DNA of 64,000 bases from Clytia hemisphaerica (lineage: Eukaryota > Cnidaria > Hydrozoa > Leptothecata > Clytiidae), in assembly GCA_902728285.1 (NCBI GenBank), contig CACVBU010001106.1:200300-264299 (forward strand). The letters are read 5' to 3'. Below, one piece after another: positions 11,420 to 20,989 of this stretch (its first letter is position 1; each line of letters opens with the position of its first letter). A model generated the notes under the pieces. It had not been told where the DNA came from, searched no databases, and saw only the letters and a program-made list of their open reading frames with translations. Made by a program: the position numbers and the translations under genes.

Positions 11420-11775
11420 GATAATTTGATATGCCACATGACTATGTTTTGCGAAGGTTGGTGTTAGGCTATTTTTGGTCCGGCCCCGCAAGCAGTACCC
11501 CGCAGAAATGGGGCCCGGGGGGACCCTGAAAAGGGTCCCCGGTCAAAATTTTCGATGTTTTTCTTCGTTTTATATAATTTGGCAACTTTTGTACATATGC
11601 CACTAATAGACGATATCGGCTTTCTGAATTCTCCCCGAATGATTACCCATGATGCAATGTTAGGGTTTGGGTTATCGTCCGTGAATTTTTTTGCGCAATG
11701 CATCATGGGTAATCATTCGGGGAGAATTCGGTAAAGCCGATATCGTCTATTGTTTATTTCTAAGTCCCCTCCCTA
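11420..11775. repeat. Right terminal inverted repeat of the 5.4-kb transposon, with MITE inside
   Basis: Inverted copy of 6385-6609, interrupted at 11607-11749 by a MITE with TA flanks. The outer end TCCCTA abuts CTTAGGC. Confidence 0.88.
11609..11747. mobile_element. 139-bp hairpin MITE, Tc1/mariner-type (TA duplication)
   Basis: Near-perfect ~50-bp inverted repeats begin GACGATATCGGCTTT and include GAATGATTACCCATGATGCA. TA flanks both ends (11607-11608, 11748-11749). The opposite inverted repeat of the host transposon lacks it, giving an internal empty-site comparison and showing that it inserted later. Confidence 0.9.
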
Positions 11776-11854
11776 CTTAGGCTGACCAAAAATAAAGTTG
11801 GGCGAAAACCCGGTTCGGCGTGCAGCGATGGGACGACCGCACGGGAAATTGTAG

Positions 11855-12200
11855 CGGTTAGTGTAAAACGCAGGTCACAGGTCACAGGTCGCAGGTCAAC
11901 AAAGTGCAGACCGGAAAAAAAAAGATCATAACATATACATAACATAACATCAATAGATAGCGCATTAAATTACAAAAAAGTAATACATGCTATTTAGATA
12001 TTATAAAATGACAATTGAATAGAATAACAACCTATTTTGACATAGTGACACTTACTTACAAAAATAATGACAAAATCATAAAATATGATGCCTAGCAAGA
12101 CAAAAGCACGAAAAATATTTATTATACAAAATGTGATGTGGATGGTGTGAATGGATATAAAATGGCACCAAACCGAAGCTTGCAAGGACCCTAAGTATTA
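11855..12200. mobile_element. Truncated relative of the AGGTCAC Mutator-like element
   Basis: It begins CGGTTAGTGTAAAACGC, followed by four AGGTCAC-type heptamers and then CAGACCGGAAAA, as in the complete copy at 38962. Internal sequence such as ATAACATA words and a TAGTGACACTTA-like block is diverged but recognisable. The right end is not found. The 3' limit is approximate, at the next element. Confidence 0.65.
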
Positions 12201-12208
12201 AGTCAGAT

Positions 12209-12538
12209 CCCGGGGGGGGGGTACTTAGGCAAATGGAGGGTACGGTATGTGCCGCCCTTAAGGGTACCTTTTTTTTAAGGACTTCCAAAGTCCCGCTAAG
12301 GGTCGGAAAAATCAGAAAATCAAATTTCAGTCCAGCTAAGGGTCGGAAAAATAGGAAAATTTCAACTTTTTACCCCCTGAAAAATCGAAATTTGGTCAAA
12401 TTAGTCCCGCTAAGGGTCGTAAAATTCACAAAATTTTCCTTGGTTTTCTTTTTTAGTCCCGGTAAGGGTCCAAAGTTCGAAAGTCGGGCGGCACCCCCCC
12501 CCGTCAGCTCGCAACCCTAGTACCCCCCCCCCCCCGGG
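12209..12538. mobile_element. MITE with poly-G/C ends and internal AGTCCCGCTAAGGGTCG repeats
   Basis: The ends are inverted: CCCGGGGGGGGGGTACT on the left and a mirrored AGTAC plus C-run plus GGG on the right. Second inverted words GTGCCGCCC/GGGCGGCAC sit just inside. About four imperfect copies of AGTCCCGCTAAGGGTCG lie between at ~45-bp spacing. Flanks are similar (TCAGAT/TTAGAT) but not a clean duplication. Confidence 0.65.
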
Positions 12539-12540
12539 TT

Positions 12541-12860
12541 AGATCGGTGTCAAAATCGAAACGTCGAGTCGTAATATCAAACTGTCGGGTCGTAATGTCG
12601 AGCAGTCGGGTCGTAATGTTGAACAGTCGGGCGTAATGCCGAACAGTCGAGTCGTAATGTCGATCAGTCGGGTCGTAATGTTGAACAGTCGGGCGTAATG
12701 CCGAACAGTCGAGTCGTAATATTAAACTGTCGGGTCGTAATGTCGAAGAGTCTGGCGTAGTGTCGAACTGTCGGGTCGTAATGTCGAACCGTCGGGTCGT
12801 AGTGTCGAACCGTCGGGTCGTAGTGTCGAACCGTTGGGTCGTAGTGTGGACCTACACTGC
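12541..12860. repeat. 21-bp CpG-rich minisatellite with 62-bp higher-order unit
   Basis: About 14 imperfect copies of a ~21-bp word resembling AATGTCGAACAGTCGGGTCGT. A three-unit block (21+20+21) beginning GTCGGGTCGTAATGTTGAAC is repeated at 12607 and 12669. TCG-rich composition contrasts sharply with the AT-rich surroundings. Confidence 0.85.
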
Positions 12861-13182
12861 CGGGTTACAATGCCGGTTTAACGGGTTTATCGAAAAATTT
12901 TGAGATTTCGTTCCGCAGAATACTAATAAATTTCCAGAAATGTCTAGATAGAGCCTTAGGAGGAGCTGGTACACGTGCTGAATTTCACTTAAAAAAAACA
13001 ACTTGGACTTGGTTTGATGAAATGGTGTTGGGCTAATTTTGGTATGGTTCTGAATATTTCCATTTCTTTTAAGATCAATTCTTTGAAAAGAGAGTAGTTG
13101 AAATCCATATCTACCTGCCTAGTAATATCGAAAGCATCCGGCAAGGACCTTTTTTTAAATATCTGTTGGCCAGACATAGTTG

Positions 13183-13600
13183 ACCTAGAAATTTTGATCT
13201 GTTCATTCCTAGAAGTATTGATCTGTTCCAGATCCAAACCTAGTTTCACATGCTCTATCATCCTAGAAATTTTGATCTGTTCACCTTTGCTTTGGAATTT
13301 CACAAGGACGTTTTTCAGGATTTGACTATATTATGTTGGACCTCCTAGAAAATTCGATCTTTTTTATTATCACTTATAAAAATAAAAATTTGTGAGAAAC
13401 GTTTAAGGATTTTATTAGCTGTATTAGGATTTGACTGATGTTAGCCCTCCTAGAAATTTTGATCTGTTGGCCATTAAATGACGTCATTTAATAAAAATTG
13501 ATCTGTTATAATCTTCTCCTAGAAATTTTGATTTGTTGGTGGCCAACAGATAGCTTGAAGAAAACTTTCTCCCATAGAAAAATGGATCTGTTGGCCATTT
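13183..13600. repeat. Irregular array of CCTAGAAATTTTGATCTGTT words
   Basis: Six to eight near-identical ~20-bp words (about 13183, 13207, 13262, 13345, 13449, 13507, 13574) with variable spacing of 20-90 bp, all in one orientation. Several are followed by GGCC. Not a fixed-period tandem repeat. Confidence 0.75.
13473..13492. other. Perfect 20-bp palindrome with a CRE-type core
   Basis: ATTAAATGACGTCATTTAAT is its own reverse complement and contains TGACGTCA, the consensus for CREB/ATF-type bZIP factors. Regulatory use is not shown; it lies inside the repeat array. Confidence 0.5.
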
Positions 13601-13657
13601 TTAGAAAAAGTTTCTACATTTCGTAAAAATGGCTCGTCGGCTGCTTCTGTAATATAG

Positions 13658-14189
13658 TAGCCTGGATATCCAGGCTGTAAATTATTTCACAGTCTAGTTT
13701 TAGATATTTTATGTTCTGATTTACAGCCTGGTCTCCCTAGAGCGATTTTCATTCTCTTTAAGAGAATGCAGTCCGCTTGCTTGCGCTCACTTCGCTAAAG
13801 CCGTAAGGGCCAATCTACACGGCGCGGAGCAATTCTAAAGCAAAAATAGGATAGTCTTCCAGTTGCTAGTGAAGATAGGGCTTTCTGTTACATGAAAACA
13901 TGAAAAAGAAGAAAACAGAGGCAAGTTCATTTTCCAAGAAAACATGGTTGGTCATGATAATGCATGCAAACTTTTTTATGGACTTTGGTGTAATCTTTGG
14001 ATGTTTTAAATAGTTTTAGATCATGTAAGACTGCTTTTTATTAATTTCTGTTTTGCTGCCCTGGGTTGACTAGGAAACATGGGTTTGCACTTTCTTTCTC
14101 TAGGGAGACCAAGCTCTATAATTTTAGAACTTTGTATGTTGAGGTAATTTTTGTTTTTTCTAAAATTTTGAGCTTGGATATCCAGGCTA
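13658..14189. mobile_element. 532-bp foldback transposon with compound hairpin ends, 9-bp duplication
   Basis: Ends read TAGCCTGGATATCCA inward on both sides and are flanked by GTAATATAG (13649-13657 and 14190-14198). Each end is itself a hairpin: on the left CCAGGCTGTAAAT pairs with ATTTACAGCCTGG at ~13733; on the right CCAAGCTC pairs with GAGCTTGG. A second inverted pair GGTCTCCCTAGAG/CTCTAGGGAGACC lies inside. A 9-bp duplication suggests a Mutator-like transposase in trans. Confidence 0.8.
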
Positions 14190-14410
14190 GTAATATAGCT
14201 AAATAATCTCTAACAGTGTTCAGTGTTCAGCAATAATTTTTTTAAATGGTTTTCTGCGAAAACTGAATTTAATGATCGGGTCAATGCATGGTTGGTCCTC
14301 ACGGTGTCACTGAAATTTAGCCCCTCCCCCCAAAAAAATGCTTCCTACGGCACTGCGATTAGTACAAAAAGATGATTGATATAATCGATGTTTCCAATTT
14401 TTTGGATGTT

Positions 14411-14510
14411 GATTAGCTATCGAGTATCGGTTCTAATCGATAGCTAATCTATCCATTTTACTTATCAATTTAGCTATCGATTATAATCGATAATCAAGTT
14501 TATCGATTAC
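14411..14510. repeat. ATCGAT-rich segment with a 13-bp perfect stem
   Basis: GATTAGCTATCGA (14411-14423) pairs with TCGATAGCTAATC (14437-14449) around a 13-nt loop. Several further TATCGATTA/TAATCGATA words follow. No gene is attached; possibly a MITE relic. Confidence 0.6.
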
Positions 14511-14519
14511 AACCGTCGG

Positions 14520-15757
14520 GCCTTGGAAATTGATTTAGTGGGCAACTCTAAAATGCTCAAAAAAGGCAAGGTTATGAGAGATTTCTCATTTTGAGAGGGG
14601 GTTGGCCAATCCAAAACACGTATATTGTATTGGTGTTTCGGCTATGCAAGAGCACTAAAAATCTGTATTCTAAAGAGCTTGGGCTTTCAAAAAATATATA
14701 CTTTGTCGAACAAATATCTCTTTTGGTGGTGCGTTTTCAAGATGTAAACAAAGTGAAAATTCCATCGTTCAAAACCACCAAAACATTGGAAAAGATTTTG
14801 GCTGCAGAGGAAGATATTAGTAAACTTATAGCTGCCTAAAATGTGTGTTTTTATGTTTTACAATCTTACCGTTTTAGAAACTTTAAATAATTAATTTTAT
14901 TGATTGGCATACACTCTGGCTATAACAGGCTGTCTTTTCTAAAATGTAACAATTTTGGTATACTTTCGTAATGTATTTTTTTCAAAGTCTTGTTTGAATT
15001 AGATTTTCAAAAGTGATTCATGAATAAAATGTAAACCTTAGTTCAAAATTTCATCGTAACTTCAAATATACGCAGGATCTCAAAAGTAACTGTTGGCCAA
15101 ATATTAAAAACCTTGTTATAACCCCTTTATTAAGAATGCACCCAGTAGTCTGGAAGTGAGAAAAGTAGAAAATAAAAATAAAACAAGTCATTTGAACAAT
15201 AGAAAGATTTCCAGACTAACCAGGGGGGGGTCAAGCAGTTAATCCAGAACATCATCCGTAGTAACTGATTTTTGATGACCACCCACCCATCCTGACACTT
15301 AATCCACCATGGATTAACTGTTTTTCAGTCACAATCTTTGTATACCACCCCCTAGAACAGTCCAACAGGCATTTTGGGACACATCAAGTTATTTTAATTG
15401 ATGTTGATCGACTTTCTAAGTAATTTTCGATGCATTTCTTTTTAAAATACCCAAGAAAATGATATTGTTGTGAATAGCTATGAAAATATAAAATCTAGAG
15501 AATCTAACTACTTTAGGGGAAGAAACTTTCGCGATTCGGCAAATTCACGAAAATTTTGCATTTCACAAGAAATAACTTTCGCAAATCGAGCTTTAAAAAT
15601 TTCTCAGAATGGGTGATGGAAATAGATTCATTCCTTCAGTGTTACTACAGATCAGCCAATCATGGGGCTAGGTCAAACCAATGAATACAGTTTTAAAAAT
15701 ATGAGAAAGTAAATAATCACTGAATTAAATTTTGAAAAAGGTAAAACAAAAAGGAAC
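14520..15757. other. Intergenic stretch before the G2E3-like gene
   Basis: A short frame at 14591-14839 ends in a plausibly coding segment (IPSFKTTKTLEKILAAEED) but has no splice support. The remainder is AT-rich. I see no firm gene. The 5' UTR and promoter of the next gene presumably lie near 15600-15757. Confidence 0.4.
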
Positions 15758-18700
15758 ATGGATTCAAATCAATTGAGAGAAAACTTAGAAAAGAGCATAC
15801 ATTACCTTTCAAATGCAGCAGCATCAATCAATGCTGATCCTACAGACCCTGTTATTTCTCAAGCATCACAACAAATTTATTCAAGTTCTACAAGAACTTC
15901 ACCTTCTTTTAGACGTTCCTTTCCAGGGCTACGCGGAATACGTCCAGGTAATTGCTTCCTTATATATTCAAAAATCAGAAATTTTGAAGGTTTCTGTCTT
16001 CAGTTTCTTTTTCTTGAGAGATATACAATGTGAAATATGTTCAGGTATTTCAAAACATTATGCATACAGGTCATTCATTACTGTCCACTACCACAGGCTT
16101 TTTTTAAAAGTGGGGATTGTTCTGGGATTTCTGTTTGGTGTGAGAAAGTGATTGTCAGTGGCGTAGCCAGGATTTTCAAGGGGTGTCGCAAATTTCAATT
16201 TTCAAATGGGCGGTTAGAGGGCGGTTGTTAATTTCATTAGGGCGGTGTTAAAATATAACGCCCAAATACTTCCAAACAACCGGGGGACGTTATGGGCTGC
16301 AGATCCCAATACCTGTGAACCCCAAACACAGGCCACGTTGCACGTGGTTAACCGGCAACTCACCATTAGACGAGTTTACCATTTGTTGCATGGGTGGCAG
16401 AGCCACACATTGGATCGAAAATATACAAAGAGTGAGTGTCTCGTTCGTAATAATAGCTTGTGGTTTCTAAAAGAATGATATTGCCCTTTGGGAAATTCCT
16501 TTTGTCCTAGGGAAATTCCCGGATAAACAAACTCTCCGTCTTACAGTTTATGCGCTCCTTTTGTAAAATATAAAATGAAATTCTATTGTAAAGTGTGCCG
16601 ATGGAGAGTGAAGGAAAAATTTGTTCATTTTTTTCAAAAAGTTATGTTATGTTCGTGTTATATAGAAAAGTCAACAAGAGAGAAATTCGTTTCTTGAGTG
16701 ATAATTTTGTGATTTGACATAAAAGTATTTTGTATGATTTTTACAAAGCTCATCATAAAAATAACCTTCAACAAAATAAATAAAAATTACTTTAGACTAG
16801 CAGGCTAAAATACCGTATACAAAACAATGTAATCAATCCCCCCCCCCAAAAAAAAACATTTTCTTGAGTCTTGATCTCGTATAGCTGTCACTGAAAATAA
16901 GCACCGACAATTTTATGTTCTTCGAAAACGAAAGATGTCATTGTCTGTAAAGTCTCAAATTCATAAAACAACAAGAAACCACAACCAGTCAAAAACCAAT
17001 AACTGTCTATCATCTATCCATTACAGTATAATACAATATCATGTCATGCAATCCAATCAGAATACAGAACTACAGCATAGGATCTGTACAAGTACTCTCT
17101 CTTCCGTCTCTTATATATTGCCACATACGATAGTCAATGTTCATCATCACAAATCTTTACTTTATTATTTGCCATTCTGGAAACAAGCAACTTCTGCTGT
17201 CTTTTACGACGAATAGCATTCTTTTTTCTTCATCAGTACAATTCTTCCCAAAAACAAGAGAAGCACTATCAGGTCTTGAAAACTTTTTCTGATACAGTAT
17301 TCCAAATATATCTCTCGGCTCTCTCATGGTAATAGTCTCACATCATAATATAATCGAAGAAAGATCTTGCATTCAATGAGTCCCCTCCTCTGCAGCCTAC
17401 CTCCTCTTCTACTCGTTTTCTGATAAAATAATTATAATTTACGGTCACCGACGAGACCTCTTTTGTTCTGCTAATAATTTAACAAAGAGGATAACAATAA
17501 ATATTAAAGTCGGTAGCCGTGTCATTGTTTTTGTGCAGACGATGAAGGCCAAAGTGAAGAAAAGTTTCTTATTTTACGGTCCCGGAGCTGTCTTCATTTC
17601 TACCGAGCTCTACTAAGCTAAGGAATCGCAATACTGAATTTTGATTCGGTGCCGTAAATTTATTAAAATCTAAATATCTCCGCCAATTTAAAACATCGCC
17701 GCCAATTGAAAACCGCCCATTGAAGGCGACGTGATTTTCTAAAAAGCCGCACGCCGCGCGTGTCCGTACGAGCGCTAGTCGCCGCGCGTCGTCCTCTTAC
17801 CAGCGCTTTTTATTTCTTGTCTTTCAAAAACTTTTGTTTGACAAAAAAGGGTGTCGCTGAGTCTTCAGGAGCGACACCCTAGTGACGCCACTGATTGTAT
17901 AGCAATTATATAGTTAAGATTTGGTTGTAAACGTTGTAAAATGGCAATATTTTGGGATTGTGATTTTCATTGGTGTGTAACTACAAGAAAATCCAAGGGC
18001 AAAACCTTGTTTACGAAATCCCATTCAAAAAAAGTCCTGTTGCCAAGCTTAGGATTTGAAGATTTTTTCCTGGGAAGCGTAAGTATGAGTAGTATGAGGG
18101 AATTTTTCAAAGTTCTATGTCCCCTTTCACAATCAATGTAGATACAGGTACACCAAAAAGTGGTACTTAAAAATGTTCTTATCACGCCACATTTTAGGGG
18201 AAGGCTATCAAAATTTGACAGGGGGAACCCTAAAAGGAGGAGGTTGGGTTTTTCTGAATCTGATCTTGTAATGTTCATTTTAGGTGCACAAAATTTGAGG
18301 GCACCATTCATCACGGTGACTAAACAAACTCCAAATGGAATAACCACTTCAACCTTCACCCCACAAACTAGCTGGACAAATAGATTCTTTTGCTTCAGAA
18401 AGCGATCTTTCACAACGCCATCAAGACAAGAAGAAAGTATTTTGACTCTGGCTGGGTTTGGTCTGAGGAAAATAAAGTTCCCTAACAAAAATGCCGGTCA
18501 CATGGCTGTTATCGACACACTCGTCGAAGAATTCCCTGCGCTCAAAAGTCAAACTGGAGCCATAGAATTATGGAAATGCACAACTGGGGGTTCAGGATTA
18601 AGGAAGTTGAGCAAAATTGAACTTAAAACAGGTTATAGTATTGATAACTTAAAATCTCAAACCAAAGGAGGAATAATTTATATTGTTCCATTACGCTCTG

Positions 18701-18828
18701 AGATAAAAGTAGACTTATCGTCGACAGTTGGTAGTCGTAAAATGACTTCAGGAAATACAGTCACAGTTACATGTGAAAAATGTCAAGGGAAAAGTGCCAC
18801 TTGCAGACTTTTTGCAGCATCACAGTAG
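15758..18828 (+). CDS. G2E3-like N-terminal module protein (two exons, no HECT domain)
   Basis: Exons 15758-15947 and 18284-18828 join in phase 1 (CCAG|GTAATT ... TTTTAG|GTGCAC) to give 244 aa. The N-terminus (MDSNQLRENLEKSIHYLSNA) is helical, followed by a Ser/Arg-rich linker. The second exon carries AVIDTLVEEFPALKSQTG, IELWKCTTGGSG and GYSIDNLKSQTKGGIIYIVP, a pattern I recognise from the region preceding the HECT domain in many invertebrate and fish proteins labelled G2/M-phase-specific E3 ubiquitin ligase-like. A CxxC...C segment (CEKCQGKSATC) lies near the C-terminus, then stop TAG. No HECT domain follows, so this is a short or truncated member. The intron carries a 1.7-kb transposon. Family assignment is from memory and moderate. 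Confidence 0.65.
16156..17893. mobile_element. 1.74-kb DNA element, CAGTGGCGT ends, in the G2E3-like intron
   Basis: Left end CAGTGGCGTAGCCAGG and right end ACGCCACTG are inverted; GGGTGTCGC is shared a little further in. ATTGT flanks both ends (16151-16155, 17894-17898), a 5-bp duplication. The right end holds an 11-bp perfect stem, AGGGTGTCGCT/AGCGACACCCT. A CpG-rich block (17745-17800) lies inside. CAGTGGCG ends recall hAT elements, but 5 bp is not the hAT length of 8. No transposase was recognised. Confidence 0.8.
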
Positions 18829-18886
18829 CTGCTCTGGTGGTGTAATGAAACAAGAAAATCAGATGAAGTAAGTTTGAAAGTATATA

Positions 18887-19076
18887 CCGAGTGGTCCAAA
18901 AAAAAACTTTTGTTTGTTTGTTGACCTGTCATAGTTGATCAAAACTCAATTACAATATTAATTTTTCAATGTGGTAGAGGAGGGTCTAACTTAAACTTTG
19001 AGCTATTATTTTTTTAATTTGGTTCAGTAGGCTCCAGGAGGCCTGCCAAACGTCAGAAGTTTTTTGGACCACCCGG
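18887..19076. mobile_element. ~190-bp mariner-type MITE, CCGAGTGGTCCAAAAAA ends
   Basis: CCGAGTGGTCC on the left matches GGACCACCCGG on the right in inverted orientation, flanked by TA. An internal word, AGGGTCTAACTTAAACTTTG, recurs in the foldback at 27285. Confidence 0.8.
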
Positions 19077-19168
19077 TATGAAAATGATTTGGAAACTGAT
19101 TCAGGAAACTTGAGTCTAAATTTTCAATTTTTTTTCACAAGACCAAGAAATTTATCAAGAGATTTTGA

Positions 19169-19345
19169 CAATGGGCTCTTCCAGAAAGAAGTTTTACATG
19201 GGGGGGGTGGAGGATATGATATTTGGTTTTACCCCTGGACAAGCATCTGCTGACCCCCCGGACACCCCAAATTACCCCCCCCCCCCCCCGGACAAGGCAA
19301 ATTTTGATGATTTTTTGCTACCCCCCAGACAATATGTATCCTAGG
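19169..19345 (+). repeat. CTCTTCCAGAAA-family element, partial copy
   Basis: Shares order and words with 24424-24677 (opposite orientation): CTCTTCCAGAAA, GGGGGTGGAGGAT, CCCCTGGACAA, CAAATTTTGA, TTTTTGCTACCCCC and CAATAT. The right inverted end is missing here. Confidence 0.65.
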
Positions 19346-19552
19346 TACAGTCAACCAACCAGCATCACGATTGTTTTACATTTTATATCTGATTTAATGA
19401 TTGAGAAAATCGGAAAATTTATTTTTTATTTTTTTTTAAGCGTCTTATCTAATTGACGTCAAATAAAAAACTTTACAGGCACGGTGAAGTAGCCTTTGCT
19501 TTTGGTTACTTTCTTTTCACTTGATTTTAGGCCTATATATATTTTAACATTT

Positions 19553-19650
19553 TATTTTATTTACTAGGGGAAAGTGTTATATGTTTATTCTTAGGTTTGT
19601 ATTTTTAGCTATACTGTCATATTTTATTTACTAGGGGAAAGTGTTATATA
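19553..19650. repeat. Direct repeat pair, ~30 bp, 66 bp apart
   Basis: The block TTTACTAGGGGAAAGTGTTA occurs twice, flanked by ATTTTA and TAT words. Confidence 0.7.
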
Positions 19651-19748
19651 TATTCTTACTTTATATCTTTCAGGAAAACAAAAACCTTATCCAACTAAAA
19701 CACTAACAAATCTATTCTTCGATTCTATAACATCTTATGATACATTAA

Positions 19749-20280
19749 GGGCCTATTTGTTTCATCACTATTTTTGCTATATTTACTACAAGTGCACTCA
19801 TTTCAATTTTTTCTGTCCAAATCTGTTGCACTTTTTGTAAATAAACTTGCAAACTCCTTATCAGCAGAAATAGTAAAAACCTCTTTCTTCTGCAAGCAAA
19901 GCAAAGATTGCAATTTCTTCACAGTAAAAATTGCATCTAAAAGCAGACTGGATGATGTTTTCTTAGCCTGATTGCCGATTTTAAACCAATCAAATTAGAG
20001 AGGTGAAGAGCTGAAACTGTAGCTTGCTCCACGCACGGGTCTATATCTGAAATCAAAATAGCAGTTATTTTCATAATGGCGGGATAATGGCCACACAGCC
20101 GTGAATAAACAATTGATTGAAAGTTACTTTTTAGAATTTAAAGTACAACCAGGGATCATCAAGATGGCAGACAACAAAACTTGCAATGTTTGCTATCATT
20201 TTCAAAGTTTTCATGGAATTTCATAGCACTTTTAGCAGATAGCATCTACAGCATTTATAGTAAGTGAAACAAATAGGCCC
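19749..20280. mobile_element. 532-bp PIF/Harbinger-like element (TAA duplication)
   Basis: The ends GGGCCTATTTGTTTCA are perfect inverted repeats with partial continuation (ACTAT). TAA flanks both sides (19746-19748, 20281-20283). GGGCCT-type termini with a three-base TWA duplication are typical of PIF/Harbinger and Tourist-type MITEs. No transposase inside. Confidence 0.85.
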
Positions 20281-20283
20281 TAA

Positions 20284-20985
20284 TCTTCAGCATTCAGCAT
20301 GTAGCTTGTTTTTATTTTTTTTTAAGCCAGCTTCAATATCCAAAGGACTTTTAATGCAATCAGCTACAGCTTAACCGGCGTGCGACGCCGGGTACCAGCT
20401 AGCTTTTTTATATTGTGTATTGTATGTTAGTTTTCTCAGTCATTTTCTTTTTTGTTCTCTCCCGTGAAGACGGCTGCACGGACTTTAGGCGTCGAACCGG
20501 GTTCTGGGCCTACTTTTTGAAAATTTGTGTTTTTTGATACTTGTATTTTGTAGTTTATCTTGTTCCTGTCTCTTTGAACTTGTTTGTTTTGTCTGTTGTT
20601 TAGCCCCTTTTTTGTTTCTTTGTATTTGTGTGCGAGTTTTTATTTATTTTTCTATGTTTGTTAGTTTGTTTGGACTGTGGGTCGGTTTTAAGGATTATGG
20701 AATCTGGGGGAGGCTGAGTGTTGGGCGTCCTTAAAACATGTTTAAAGCCGCTGCACCTGTCGCAAGTCGGGGACTCCAGATTGCATTGGTTGGGTTTTTA
20801 AGTGGTTTTTGGTGTTTGTGTTTATGTGATTGCTGTTTTGTTTTTAACTCTTTTTCAGATTAAATGAGACTTTTTCATTTTAATTGGAACTTCCATAGCG
20901 GATTATAGCGAAAAAAACCTTAGCGAATTCTGTCTCAACCAATCAGAATACAGAATTAAAAAAGAGAGAAAACGCTATCACCCCT
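20284..20985. other. Unassigned segment, T-rich with a GC hairpin
   Basis: Contains the stem CCGGCGT/ACGCCGG near 20372-20388 and a T/G-rich open stretch at 20525-20734 with no coding character. Moderately GC-rich blocks near 20480 and 20750 suggest a transposon fragment of unknown type. Confidence 0.35.
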
Positions 20986-20989
20986 ATGA

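Larger units (their letters stand above)
6385..11775 (+). mobile_element. ~5.4-kb DNA transposon with ~220-bp inverted repeats and 7-bp target duplication
   Basis: Both ends read TAGGGAGGGGACTTAG inward and are flanked by a perfect CTTAGGC (6378-6384 and 11776-11782). The inverted repeats run at 6385-6609 and 11420-11775; the right one carries an extra 139-bp MITE. Weaker matching continues inward around GAAAAAGTTATG (to about 6640 and 11335). Each repeat has a GC-rich core with CCCCGCAAGCAGTACCCC. A spliced plus-strand gene fills the interior. Length, long inverted repeats and 7-bp duplication do not fit hAT (8), PIF (3), mariner (TA) or piggyBac (TTAA). Dada-like or P-like elements are possible by duplication length only. 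I do not assign a superfamily. Confidence 0.88.

Noticed and set aside
12541..12860. CRISPR-like array of ~21-bp repeats
   Set aside because: The repeats are contiguous with no unique spacers, in an intron-bearing animal genome; it is a minisatellite.
17967..18488. 173-codon open frame on the minus strand
   Set aside because: It overlaps the plus-strand G2E3-like exon, which has recognisable protein patterns and splice sites. The minus frame has no family resemblance.
20525..20734. Cys/Phe/Leu-rich open frame
   Set aside because: T-rich low-complexity composition gives an apparent membrane protein. No splice sites or homology recognised.
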